64,000 nt of DNA, taken from contig JBBZIV010000001.1 of NCBI GenBank assembly GCA_038405045.1, forward strand, positions 682,001-746,000, given 5' to 3'. This DNA comes from Sporobacter sp038405045 (GTDB lineage Bacteria > Bacillota > Clostridia > Oscillospirales > Oscillospiraceae). A program made the position numbers and the translations under genes. Positions 42,926 to 51,014 of the stretch are shown here, one piece after another (within the stretch, counting starts at the first letter, position 1; each line of letters starts with the position of its first letter). The notes below the pieces were generated by a model. That model searched no databases. It was not told the origin of the DNA and saw nothing but the letters and a program-made list of their open reading frames with translations.

Positions 42926-44587
42926 ATGAAGAATGTATTAAGACGCTTATTTCATTTGATATTGTCTGCGGTGATTTTGATATCTGCAGCTGTTTTACAG
43001 ACAGCACAGGCCTACACGCCGCCGTTTACAACTGTGAAAGTCGGTTTATACTACGGCTCAAGCGCCCTGGCGTCAGCCAATCTCCAGAATGTTACGGGGG
43101 CGGGCAGCGGCTATCAGTTCGGCACACTCGACGGCAGTCGCCAGTTTGTACCGCTTGGCCTTTCGACGGCAGAGACAAAATTAACCGTTTTGCGTGACAG
43201 GAACATGGTTTATGACAGCGCGGGCAATTGTTATACGCCCGGCTCTGCCGGTACCATTGTTGTCGGCTGCTACCACGTCCAGCTCAATACATCATACGCG
43301 ACATATGATAGCGCGCAAGCGGCGGCTGCCGCTTATGAGAAAGGTTTCGTGAAGTATTCCGGCGGCAGCTTTTACGTCTGTTTCGGCGACTTCATTTCCC
43401 AGGATGAAGCCGCCGCATACATAACAGTAAGCAGTATTCAAAATGCCGCCGTCACATCCGGTTCGTCAAATACCGTCACCGTCGTTAAAACAGGGACGGA
43501 TACAATTCTCTTCGAGTTTGAAAATGGCACAACTTCCTATCTCGTTATTTCGCCGCTTTCTAGCGGGGGCACAAAATGCCAGACGTGGTTTAAAGGCTAT
43601 AAATATTACGGCGGTTTTCAGTATTCGAGAACTTCCGGCGGCGACCTGACCGTTATTAACTGTGTCAATATAGAAGATTACACAAAGGGCGTCATCCCAT
43701 ATGAAATGTCGAACACGTGGCCGGTTGAGGCTTTAAAGGCGCAGGCCGTCTGCGCGCGGACGTATGTACTGGCCAACATCGGCAAGCACTCGGGCTTTGA
43801 TGTCTGTACGACGGAGGACTGCCAGGTTTACCGCGGCGTCAGTTTATCCAATGCCACGACCGACGCAGCCGTTGACCAGACGGCCGGGAAGTACCTGACA
43901 TATAACGGCCAGCTGTGCGTAGCCTACTACTCCTCCTGTGACGGCGGCGCCACTGAAAGCAGCGAAAATGTGTGGGCTTCGGCCGTACCGTACCTGCGTG
44001 GCGTCGCCGACCCGTATGAAAAGAACATCACGTCTATCGCCTCCGGCTATTATTGGACGGTGACGTATACGTCCAGCAGCATTACGCAGCGCCTGCGCAG
44101 CAAGGGGTATAATTGCTCGACAATCGTCAGCATGGCTGTGACACAGACGACGGCCGTCGGCAATGTTTACAAGGTCACCCTGACAGACGATACCGGCAAG
44201 ACCTTTACATTTACAAAAGGGGAGAGCATCCGCTCGGCCCTCGGCGTCAGTTCCATTCATTTTACGATCACGGCAAGCGGCTCGGATGACTTGTACGTCA
44301 ACGGATCCGGCAGCGTGCTCACGGGCGACCAGGAGACGTACTATGCCGTCGGTGGCAGCGGCGTTCCGGCGCTATTGGGGCAAGGCCAGCTGTACGCTGT
44401 GGACGGCTCCGGCAACACAGTCCCTGTCGGCGGTGAGTCGACGGACAAGACGTTTGTTATTTCCGGTGCGGGAAAGGGCCATAATGTCGGCATGAGCCAG
44501 TGGGGCGCTTATTCCATGGCCAAGTACTACGGCAAGACATACGACCAGATTTTAACGTTTTATTTTACCGGGGTTACCGTTGGATGA
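42926..44587 (+). CDS. SpoIID/LytB-domain protein
   Basis: 553 residues with an N-terminal signal peptide (about 1-29, cleavage near AQA-YTPP). The SpoIID domain lies about 240-553, with GVIPYEMSNTWPVEALKAQAVCARTY (the Glu matches the catalytic residue of SpoIID), a CTTEDCQVYRG segment, and GAGKGHNVGMSQWGAYSMAKYG-like sequence at the end. SpoIID-type lytic transglycosylases cut peptidoglycan stripped of stem peptides during engulfment; LytB-like versions act in vegetative cells. The extra 200-residue N-terminal region makes this longer than SpoIID itself. The stop overlaps the queA start (ATGA). Confidence 0.85.
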   Translation: MKNVLRRLFHLILSAVILISAAVLQTAQAYTPPFTTVKVGLYYGSSALASANLQNVTGAGSGYQFGTLDGSRQFVPLGLSTAETKLTVLRDRNMVYDSAGNCYTPGSAGTIVVGCYHVQLNTSYATYDSAQAAAAAYEKGFVKYSGGSFYVCFGDFISQDEAAAYITVSSIQNAAVTSGSSNTVTVVKTGTDTILFEFENGTTSYLVISPLSSGGTKCQTWFKGYKYYGGFQYSRTSGGDLTVINCVNIEDYTKGVIPYEMSNTWPVEALKAQAVCARTYVLANIGKHSGFDVCTTEDCQVYRGVSLSNATTDAAVDQTAGKYLTYNGQLCVAYYSSCDGGATESSENVWASAVPYLRGVADPYEKNITSIASGYYWTVTYTSSSITQRLRSKGYNCSTIVSMAVTQTTAVGNVYKVTLTDDTGKTFTFTKGESIRSALGVSSIHFTITASGSDDLYVNGSGSVLTGDQETYYAVGGSGVPALLGQGQLYAVDGSGNTVPVGGESTDKTFVISGAGKGHNVGMSQWGAYSMAKYYGKTYDQILTFYFTGVTVG

Positions 44588-45606
44588 AGAAAAGCGACTT
44601 CTATTTTGACCTCCCGCCGGAACTGATCGCGCAAACACCTGTTGCTGAGCGCGATTCCTCCAGGCTTTTAACGCTTGACAAGGTTTCGGGCGCTCTTGCA
44701 CACAGCCATTTTTATGACCTGCCGTCGCTTTTAAAAGATGGAGACTGCCTCGTATTAAACGATTCGCGCGTTATCCCGGCACGCCTATACGGCAGGCGGG
44801 AACACGGCGGCGCCGTTGAAGTCGTTCTGCTGCGTGACAGGGGCGCCGGTGTCTGGGAATGCCTGACGCGCCCCGGCCGAAAAACGCACGCGGGGACGGC
44901 GCTTTCTTTTGGCTGCGGTGATTTAACAGCCGTTGTGACGGACGAAATTGACGGCGGGAACCGACTTTTGGCGTTTCAGTACGACGGCATTTTTATGGAA
45001 GTGCTTGAACGCCTCGGCAAAATGCCCCTGCCGCCCTATATCCATGAAGAACTCACCGACACCGAGCGTTACCAGACCGTCTATTCACGTGTTTTAGGGT
45101 CGGCCGCCGCGCCGACGGCAGGGCTTCACTTCACGCCGGCACTTTTGGAATCTGTCAAAGCGCGCGGTGTTACCGTTTGCGCCGTGACGCTTCACGTCGG
45201 TCTCGGCACGTTTCGTCCCGTTAAATCGGAAGAGATTGAAGACCACGTGATGCACGCGGAATATTGCGAAATATCGCAGGAGACGGCCGACGCTGTGAAC
45301 AAAACGCGGCGGAGCGGCGCGCGCGTTATTGCCGTCGGCACAACGTCCTGCCGGACGCTCGAGTCCCGCGCCGATGAGGACGGGACGCTTGCGCCATTTT
45401 CAGGCTTTACAAACGCCTTTATTTATCCGGGCTATCGCTTTAAGTGCGTTGACGCACTCATCACGAATTTCCATCTGCCGGAGAGTACGCTTTTGATGCT
45501 TGTCTCGGCTCTTGCCGGGCGTGAGCATGTATTAAATGCCTATGAGACGGCCATCAAAGAACGCTACCGCTTCTTCTCGTTTGGGGACGCGATGTTCATC
45601 AGCTGA
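44584..45606 (+). CDS. queA: S-adenosylmethionine:tRNA ribosyltransferase-isomerase
   Basis: About 340 residues. FDLPPELIAQTPVAERDSSRLL at the start, NDSRVIPARLYG, LPPYIHE and GLHFTPALL signatures. It adds the epoxycyclopentane part of queuosine to tRNA. The ATG at 44584 overlaps the previous stop; translation is probably coupled because no strong binding site precedes it. It is directly followed by tgt, which does the earlier base exchange. Confidence 0.96.
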   Translation: MKKSDFYFDLPPELIAQTPVAERDSSRLLTLDKVSGALAHSHFYDLPSLLKDGDCLVLNDSRVIPARLYGRREHGGAVEVVLLRDRGAGVWECLTRPGRKTHAGTALSFGCGDLTAVVTDEIDGGNRLLAFQYDGIFMEVLERLGKMPLPPYIHEELTDTERYQTVYSRVLGSAAAPTAGLHFTPALLESVKARGVTVCAVTLHVGLGTFRPVKSEEIEDHVMHAEYCEISQETADAVNKTRRSGARVIAVGTTSCRTLESRADEDGTLAPFSGFTNAFIYPGYRFKCVDALITNFHLPESTLLMLVSALAGREHVLNAYETAIKERYRFFSFGDAMFIS

Positions 45607-45661
45607 CAGGACGTTTTCAAGCTGCGGCAAGCATTTATTCGTTTAATAAATCGGAGTTATT

Positions 45662-46792
45662 ATGTTTAAACGCCTTAAACAAGAAGGCCGCGCGCGGCTT
45701 GGAGAACTCACAACGGCGCACGGCGTTGTGATGACACCTGTTTTCATGAACGTCGGCACGCAGGCGGCCATCAAGGGCGGTCTCTCGTCGGAAGATTTGG
45801 AAAACATCGGCTGTCAGGTCGAATTGTCTAACACGTACCACCTCCATATTCGCCCCGGTGACGCGCTCATTAAAAGTCTCGGCGGTCTGCATCCTTTTAT
45901 GGCTTGGGACAAGCCAATCCTCACCGACAGTGGCGGATTTCAGATTTTTTCGCTTTCCGGTCTCCGAAAACTCTCTGAGGAAGGCGTTGCGTTCCAGTCA
46001 CATGTCGATGGGCGGAAAATCTTCATGTCGCCGGAAGACTGCATGCGCATTCAAAGCAATCTCGGCTCAGACATCGCCATGGCGTTTGACGAGTGCGTTG
46101 CCATACCAGCTGCCTACGATTATGTGAAGGCCTCCTGTGCCCGAACATCCCGCTGGCTCATCCGCTGCCGCGACGAGCTCAAAAGGCTTTCGGAAAGTTC
46201 GCATGTTATCAACCGCGGGCAGCTGCTTTTCGGTATTAATCAGGGCGCTGTTTTCCCTGACCTGCGCATTGCCCATATGCAGGAGATCGCCGCCCTCGAC
46301 TTGCCAGGGTATGCCATCGGCGGACTTGCCGTTGGTGAAAGTGTCAGCGAGATGTATGAAACGATTGAGACGGTTGAGCCTTTTATGCCGGTCGATAAGC
46401 CGCGCTATCTGATGGGCGTCGGCACCCCCGTCAATATTATTGAGGCCGTCGCCCGTGGCATCGACTTTTTTGACTGCGTGATGCCGGCGCGTAACGGCCG
46501 CCACGGCCACCTGTTCACATGGTCCGGCATTATCAATATCCATAACGAAAAGTATAAAACGGATGACGGCCCCATTGACGGCGACTGCGCGTGTCCCGTT
46601 TGCCGCCGCTATTCGCGCGCGTATCTGCGCCATCTCTTCAAGGCGGGCGAAATGCTGGCGCTCCGGCTCTCTGTTCTCCATAACCTTTATTTCTACAACA
46701 CCTTAACCGCCCGAATACGGGACGCTCTGAAGACGGATACATTTGCCGCTTTTCGGGCAAAATATGCTGAAATCCTTGATAAACGCCTTTAA
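45662..46792 (+). CDS. tgt: Queuine/preQ1 tRNA-guanine transglycosylase
   Basis: 376 residues. TPVFMNVGTQAAIKG, DSGGFQIFSL (active-site Asp), GGLAVGES, GIDFFDCVMPARNGRHG (nucleophile Asp) and a zinc site CACPVCRRYSRAYLRHL. It swaps guanine at position 34 for preQ1. CGGAG precedes the ATG. It sits in the common queA-tgt-yajC order. Confidence 0.96.
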   Translation: MFKRLKQEGRARLGELTTAHGVVMTPVFMNVGTQAAIKGGLSSEDLENIGCQVELSNTYHLHIRPGDALIKSLGGLHPFMAWDKPILTDSGGFQIFSLSGLRKLSEEGVAFQSHVDGRKIFMSPEDCMRIQSNLGSDIAMAFDECVAIPAAYDYVKASCARTSRWLIRCRDELKRLSESSHVINRGQLLFGINQGAVFPDLRIAHMQEIAALDLPGYAIGGLAVGESVSEMYETIETVEPFMPVDKPRYLMGVGTPVNIIEAVARGIDFFDCVMPARNGRHGHLFTWSGIINIHNEKYKTDDGPIDGDCACPVCRRYSRAYLRHLFKAGEMLALRLSVLHNLYFYNTLTARIRDALKTDTFAAFRAKYAEILDKRL

Positions 46793-46806
46793 GCCTATAT
46801 TTATAC

Positions 46807-46835
46807 TTGCTTTTTTTTGGTGTGGCACGTATAAT
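46807..46835 (+). promoter_or_regulatory. Promoter of yajC
   Basis: TTGCTT (46807-46812), a 17-bp spacer and TATAAT (46830-46835), 28 bases before the yajC start. Confidence 0.65.
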
Positions 46836-46863
46836 GCAAGCATTACGTTCATGGAGGTACATT

Positions 46864-47157
46864 ATGGAATTTTTTGCTTCACAGTATGGCTCGATCGCAA
46901 TGATCGTTGTCCTTGTTGTCGTTTTTTATTTCTTCATGATTCGCCCGGAGAACAAGAAGAAGAAAAAGCTCAAAGAAATGCGCGATACACTTTCCGTCGG
47001 TGATGTCATCACGACAATCGGCGGTTTTATCGGCAAAGTTGTTTCCGTCACAAATGACACCGTTACGTTTGAGACGAGCGAGGACAGGGTTCGCGTTCAG
47101 GTCGCCAAATGGGCTATTTCGACGGTCGGCAAAGCCACGGAAGAACCGCCGAAATAA
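46864..47157 (+). CDS. yajC: Preprotein translocase accessory subunit YajC
   Basis: About 97 residues: one N-terminal membrane helix (about 9-26), then the motif MIRPENKKKKKLKEMRDTL and the soluble domain VGDVITTIGGFIGKVVSV. It associates with SecDF and the Sec channel. ATG at 46864 after GGAGGT. Normal size and context after tgt. Confidence 0.93.
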   Translation: MEFFASQYGSIAMIVVLVVVFYFFMIRPENKKKKKLKEMRDTLSVGDVITTIGGFIGKVVSVTNDTVTFETSEDRVRVQVAKWAISTVGKATEEPPK

Positions 47158-47234
47158 TAAGCTTCTCGTCAGTCATTTTGAGCCCTCTGTGCGAATAGGA
47201 TGTTGTACAAACTATTTGCACGGGGGGCATTTTC

Positions 47235-47645
47235 ATGCGTAAAAACGACAATCAAATGAGCCCGGCACGACAGCTTGCCGTCAGTGTTGTCCTTGGCGCT
47301 GTCGTCGGCATTGCCGCCATATTGATCCTGTTTGCCGGTTTCGCCGCGCTCATTGTATCCGGCACCGTGCCGGAAAATCTAATGGTTGCGCTCGCTTGTG
47401 CCGCGGCGTTTGCCGGGGCGCTTATCGGCGCATTTGTTGCCGGCAGGCGCAATAAAAGCCGTATTGTCGTCGTCGGCGCACTTGTCGGGGCTGTCTTATT
47501 CGGTCTCACGCTTCTGGGGGCCTCGCTGAACGAAAGCGGCAGCCTCATCAGTTCGCGAACGCCCGTTTATCTTGCCGCCTTTTTATTGGGCGGCGTACTC
47601 GGCGGCGCGCTAAATATGAAAAAAACGCATCACAAGCGTGCTTAA
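47235..47645 (+). CDS. TIGR04086-family membrane protein
   Basis: 136 residues with four hydrophobic stretches (about 12-40, 48-68, 77-96, 110-126) and a basic C-terminus (NMKKTHHKRA). This family sits next to yajC/secDF in many Clostridia and has no known function. ATG at 47235 after CGGGGGG. Confidence 0.78.
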   Translation: MRKNDNQMSPARQLAVSVVLGAVVGIAAILILFAGFAALIVSGTVPENLMVALACAAAFAGALIGAFVAGRRNKSRIVVVGALVGAVLFGLTLLGASLNESGSLISSRTPVYLAAFLLGGVLGGALNMKKTHHKRA

Positions 47646-48000
47646 TTGTCGAAATTGAACGAGACTGTTTTCAACCAAAAATGCTTTAAAACGTTAAGAG
47701 AGATTGACATAACTGCTTCATACCGTTCTATATATAGGCGCATGCTAAGCATGTGTCCTATATATAGTTCTTTTGTTATTATTTGTTTCTTTTGCCGCCT
47801 GTATATTTAATGTTTACATAATCTAATCGACATAATAAATGGACATAATTAACAAACTTTCGAAATATCCACCGTCGTCCTTGATTCTTGAGCCTGTTTG
47901 TACTATAGTGTTTTTACTGTTACGATTTCAACGGCAGCACATGCGTAAAAGCATGGCATTTTTTTCAGTCTTGTCCCATATTTTATATGGGGTGATTGAC
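47646..48000. other. Non-coding region with a large hairpin
   Basis: About 355 A+T-rich bases between the TIGR04086 gene and spoIIM. It holds TTGACA at 47704-47709 with a weak TCTATA 17 bp on, overlapped by the 40-bp hairpin at 47728-47767. An open frame from 47839 reads into spoIIM but lacks a ribosome binding site. Confidence 0.5.
47728..47767. repeat. 40-bp near-perfect hairpin, terminator or operator candidate
   Basis: CTATATATAGG (47728-47738) and CCTATATATAG (47757-47767) enclose CATGCT-A-AGCATG (47741-47753). CTATATATAG is itself palindromic. T-rich sequence follows. Confidence 0.5.
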
Positions 48001-48630
48001 TTGAACAAAAGATTCTTTGTTTTGTCGCTTCAGGCGAGCAGAACACAAAGCACCGGTCTTGTCTTTTGTGCCGTACTATTTATCTGCGGCGCGATTGCCG
48101 GTACCGTTTCAGCCGGTCTCATTCACGACGGGGCAACGCTCCGTCATTACCTGGAGAGCTATCTAGCCTCGTTTTCAGGCGCATCGGCATCGAAGCCAGC
48201 GCTTTTTTCAGCCGTTGTGACGAATTTTAAATACCAGCTGCTGACCGTCTTCTTCGGTTTATCGGTATTCGGCGTTGTCCTGATCCCGCTTCTATCGGCA
48301 GCGCGCGGCTTTTTTCTCTGCTTCTCCATCTCCGCCATTGTCCGCCTGTTCGGCGGCCGCGGCGTTTTGCTTTCACTGTCGATTTTCGGTATGAACACGC
48401 TTTTGACGCTCCCGTGTTTCTTCATTATCGCGCTCACCGCCTATTCAGCCTCCCTGTCACTGCTCAAACGGGCTCTTCCGGGTTCTTTTAAGCCGGCCGC
48501 TGAGCTTGTGGACAGGCGCATGCTGCTCTCCTGTGGTCTGTGCTTTATTGTATTATTTTTCACAGCGGTGGTCGACACATATTTGACGGCGCACCTGATC
48601 GCGCTCACCGCTTCGCATATTACTTCATGA
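48001..48630 (+). CDS. spoIIM: Stage II sporulation protein M-like membrane protein
   Basis: About 209 residues with five hydrophobic segments and the family's early segment VFCAVLFICGAIAGTVSAG. SpoIIM recruits the SpoIID/SpoIIP engulfment machinery to the septum. The start is TTG at 48001, with GGGGTG 8 bases before it; the frame is open upstream to 47839 without such a site. It is followed by xerD 15 bases later, a pairing frequent in Firmicutes. Confidence 0.82.
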   Translation: MNKRFFVLSLQASRTQSTGLVFCAVLFICGAIAGTVSAGLIHDGATLRHYLESYLASFSGASASKPALFSAVVTNFKYQLLTVFFGLSVFGVVLIPLLSAARGFFLCFSISAIVRLFGGRGVLLSLSIFGMNTLLTLPCFFIIALTAYSASLSLLKRALPGSFKPAAELVDRRMLLSCGLCFIVLFFTAVVDTYLTAHLIALTASHITS

Positions 48631-48645
48631 CGGGAGGTACAAGAC

Positions 48646-49536
48646 GTGCTTGAATCTGTTTCTTTGAGCGATTTTCAAATATTTCTGACGGATGAGAAGC
48701 AGGCGTCTAAGAATACGATTTCATCCTATATGCGGGATATCAATCAATTTCTCATGTATCTCGAAACAAAAGGTTATACCTCTCTGTCGGGTGTCGATAA
48801 GGGTGATGTGGAGCGGTATATTGACTGGCTGACGAAAAACGGCAAGTCGACGGCGACAATTTCGCGCTCGGTCGCGTCACTCAAGTGTTTTTTCAATTTT
48901 TTGACGGCGGCGGGACGTCTGTCCGGTAACCCGATCTATAATATCGAAACTGTTAAAACGGTTAAAAAGCTCCCGCAGATCTTGACGAGCCGGGAAGTAG
49001 AGCTTTTATTAGAGCAGCCGGAATGCACCGATATGAAGGGCTACCGCGACAAAGCAATGCTCGAGCTGCTATACGCAACAGGCATTCGCGTCAGTGAACT
49101 TATATCGCTCAATGAAGATGATATCAATCTCTCAACAGGTCTTATCGTTTGCCGCAACAACGAAAAAGAGCGGATGATCCCGCTTTATCCGGCGGCGATC
49201 AAGGCGCTTGCTGATTATATCACGCTCGTACGCCATCAGATGCTCGCGCTGCCGACGGAAGTGGCCCTTTTTGTCAACATGAGCGGCGAGCGCATGTCGC
49301 GTCAGGGCTTTTGGAAGATCATTAAGCACTATCAGGAGAAAGCCCGGATCGAAAAAGAAATCACACCGCACACGCTGCGCCACTCTTTTGCCGCGCATCT
49401 GCTGGAAAACGGTGCAGATATCCGCTCATTACAGGAAATGCTGGGCCATGCCGACATCTCGTCGACTCAGGTGTATACGCAGCTTGTCAAAAAGCAGCTC
49501 AAGGATGTCTACAACAAGTCACACCCACGGGCGTGA
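48646..49536 (+). CDS. xerD: Tyrosine recombinase XerD-like
   Basis: 296 residues. An N-terminal SAM-like DNA-binding domain (1-90) precedes a catalytic domain with Arg in ATGIRVSELI, His-x-x-Arg in TPHTLRHSFAAHLL, His in MLGHADISSTQVYTQ and the Tyr nucleophile there. It resolves chromosome dimers at dif. Start GTG with GGGAGG upstream. Its place after spoIIM supports the housekeeping role. Confidence 0.92.
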   Translation: MLESVSLSDFQIFLTDEKQASKNTISSYMRDINQFLMYLETKGYTSLSGVDKGDVERYIDWLTKNGKSTATISRSVASLKCFFNFLTAAGRLSGNPIYNIETVKTVKKLPQILTSREVELLLEQPECTDMKGYRDKAMLELLYATGIRVSELISLNEDDINLSTGLIVCRNNEKERMIPLYPAAIKALADYITLVRHQMLALPTEVALFVNMSGERMSRQGFWKIIKHYQEKARIEKEITPHTLRHSFAAHLLENGADIRSLQEMLGHADISSTQVYTQLVKKQLKDVYNKSHPRA

Positions 49537-49599
49537 GCGCAGTTGCCGGACCAGATTCTCTTCATTTTGTCATACTGAGCCGTTCAAAGAGGCAATCAT

Positions 49600-49625
49600 A
49601 AATGCCGGGTAAAAACCCGGCATTT
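49600..49625 (+). terminator. Terminator after xerD
   Basis: AAATGCCGGGT (49600-49610) pairs with ACCCGGCATTT (49615-49625) around 4 A, then a weak T-run. Confidence 0.7.
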
Positions 49626-49660
49626 CACGTTTCTTCGGCAGCGGCCTCAGCATGACCTTT

Positions 49661-50206
49661 TTATTTTTGTACGGGGTCGTTTGACGAATCCAAAAGCATT
49701 TGAATCAGGCGGTTATAGACGGATTCGGCATTCTGCGCAAAGCCTTTTTCAAGCGTGCGCGCCTGCTGTTCGGTTGAAGCATACAGTTCCATGGACACAA
49801 GGTCACTCACACCGTCCGACAGTGACAGATGCACGGAATAGCCGCCTTTGCGCCGTATAGCATGGCTCGTTGAAATCATCGATTTTCTATTGAGCCGAAA
49901 GCGCATGTCGGCTGCGCTGTGCTCTGCCTTGACGCGAACCGAAAACGGTAGGCTATTCTCTGTGATTTCACCGTTTTGAACGCCTTTTTCCGTCAGGGTG
50001 TACGTATGCCCGTCCGTCTGAAGGTGTGCCGTTTCAACAAGCTCTGTGACGCATTCGGCAAAATCAAAATAGCTGATGCCCTCGTCGCAGAGCGTGAGGT
50101 CGCTGAGCGTTTCCATAGTGACCGGTTCGGGGAGCCGCCGCAAAATAAACAAAATGAGAATTTTGATATCCAGCTTGTCCCGTATAAACCCGAGCCGCTC
50201 GTCCAT
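49661..50206 (-). CDS. DUF4364-family protein
   Basis: About 181 residues. A winged-helix-like N-terminus (DKLDIKILILFILRRLPEPV, SYFDFAECVTELVETAHL) matches the DUF4364 family of Clostridia, thought to be regulators. The ATG at 50206 is used; the frame is open to 50335 but crosses the cotJC terminator. No known function; downstream of cotJC but separated from it by a strong terminator. Confidence 0.8.
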   Translation of the reverse strand: MDERLGFIRDKLDIKILILFILRRLPEPVTMETLSDLTLCDEGISYFDFAECVTELVETAHLQTDGHTYTLTEKGVQNGEITENSLPFSVRVKAEHSAADMRFRLNRKSMISTSHAIRRKGGYSVHLSLSDGVSDLVSMELYASTEQQARTLEKGFAQNAESVYNRLIQMLLDSSNDPVQK

Positions 50207-50314
50207 GTTGATGCCGTCCTTCTCTTTTTTGTCTATTATAATACAACTGTTCCGCTGCGTATAGCTTTTTTGTGTCGCGAGATGGCGGGCGGTCTCTGTC
50301 ATCGCTTTTCGATG

Positions 50315-50356
50315 AAAAAACGGCAGCCGGTTCATGAACCGGCTGCCGTCCTTTTT
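50315..50356. terminator. Bidirectional terminator after cotJC
   Basis: A 15-bp perfect stem (50320-50334 with 50335-50349, no clear loop until folded back) flanked by A- and T-runs on both sides. Confidence 0.85.
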
Positions 50357-50358
50357 TA

Positions 50359-50793
50359 TCAGTCGAAGCTTGGGTTAACGGCGTAAACGTTTTTCTGGTT
50401 CTGCCGCTCGGTGACGAGGCGGAGCGCCTCGCCAAACCGCTGGAAGTGGACGATTTCGCGCTCCCGCAGAAACCGGATGGCGTTGTTGACGTCCGGGTCG
50501 TCCGAGAGCCTCAGGATATTATCATACGTTTTGCGTGCTTTTTGTTCGGCAGCCATGTTTTCTGTCAGGTCGGCGATGGTGTCGCCGGAGACCTGCATCG
50601 TCGCGGCTGTCCACGGTGTACCGGAGGCAAACTGCGGATAGACGCCCGCCGTGTGGTCGACGAAGTAGCCTTCCATCCCTGCCGCTTTAACGTCTTCCAC
50701 CTTCATGTTGCGCGTCAGCTGGTGGACAATCGTGCCGACCATCTCGAGGTGGCCCAGTTCCTCCGTACCTATTTCGTTAACGCAATAACACAA
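50359..50793 (-). CDS. cotJC: CotJC spore coat protein, C-terminal piece (split gene)
   Basis: The open frame is 144 codons, but CotJC homology begins only at its tenth residue (TEELGHLEMVGT), just after the repeat TACCTAT at 50766-50772. It contains the Mn-catalase-like metal motifs TEELGHLEM (ExxH) and REREIVHFQRFGEAL (ExxH). The upstream nine residues are element sequence, and no ribosome binding site precedes the TTG that opens the frame, so it is probably not made on its own. Joined to the N-terminal piece at 53869-54060 after excision of 3,108 bp, it gives a normal 197-residue CotJC reading ...LTDIG|TEELG... in frame. Confidence 0.9.
   Translation of the reverse strand: MCYCVNEIGTEELGHLEMVGTIVHQLTRNMKVEDVKAAGMEGYFVDHTAGVYPQFASGTPWTAATMQVSGDTIADLTENMAAEQKARKTYDNILRLSDDPDVNNAIRFLREREIVHFQRFGEALRLVTERQNQKNVYAVNPSFD
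50766..50772. repeat. Core direct repeat at the cotJC C-terminal junction (attR/attL-like)
   Basis: TACCTAT (ATAGGTA in the coding sense). Identical to 53874-53880, same orientation, 3,108 bp apart. The central CC (50768-50769) is the inferred crossover dinucleotide. Confidence 0.85.
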
Positions 50794-50855
50794 ATTTTTC
50801 TCAGACAGGCAAAGACACCTGCGCGCCCGAATATGATTTTTGGGGAGGGATGGCG

Positions 50856-51014
50856 ATGAAAAGCTTAAAGATGATTAATGCACAACAGAGCGCTGTGAGC
50901 GCCGCGTTCATCCGTGTTTTTGAAAAGCAAGCCCTACTCGTGCTGCGGCGGCGTTCTTTACTGTCGGAGGGCGCACTCTTATGGTGCTTTGACCGCCTGG
51001 AGGCAGACATTTGA
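50856..51014 (+). CDS. 52-residue ORF translationally coupled to the recombinase
   Basis: Not recognised. The sequence has a helical body (AQQSAVSAAFIRVFEKQALL) with a basic patch LRRRSLLSEGALL and ends CFDRLEADI. ATG at 50856 behind GGGGAGGG; stop TGA overlaps the TTG start of the recombinase (TTGA), implying coupled synthesis. Small partner proteins that set recombination direction (for example SprB with SprA) are of this size, so it is a candidate directionality factor. That is inference from size and position only. Confidence 0.65.
   Translation: MKSLKMINAQQSAVSAAFIRVFEKQALLVLRRRSLLSEGALLWCFDRLEADI

Noticed and set aside
47839..48000. Upstream extension of spoIIM from the ATG at 47839
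   Set aside because: No ribosome binding site, and the added residues do not resemble SpoIIM; the TTG at 48001 has one.
50787..50795. AACACAAAT near the left end, also at 53844-53852 near the right end
   Set aside because: Direct rather than inverted and at different distances from the core (14 and 21 bp), so it does not fit an attachment arm; TTGCGT/ACGCAA does.
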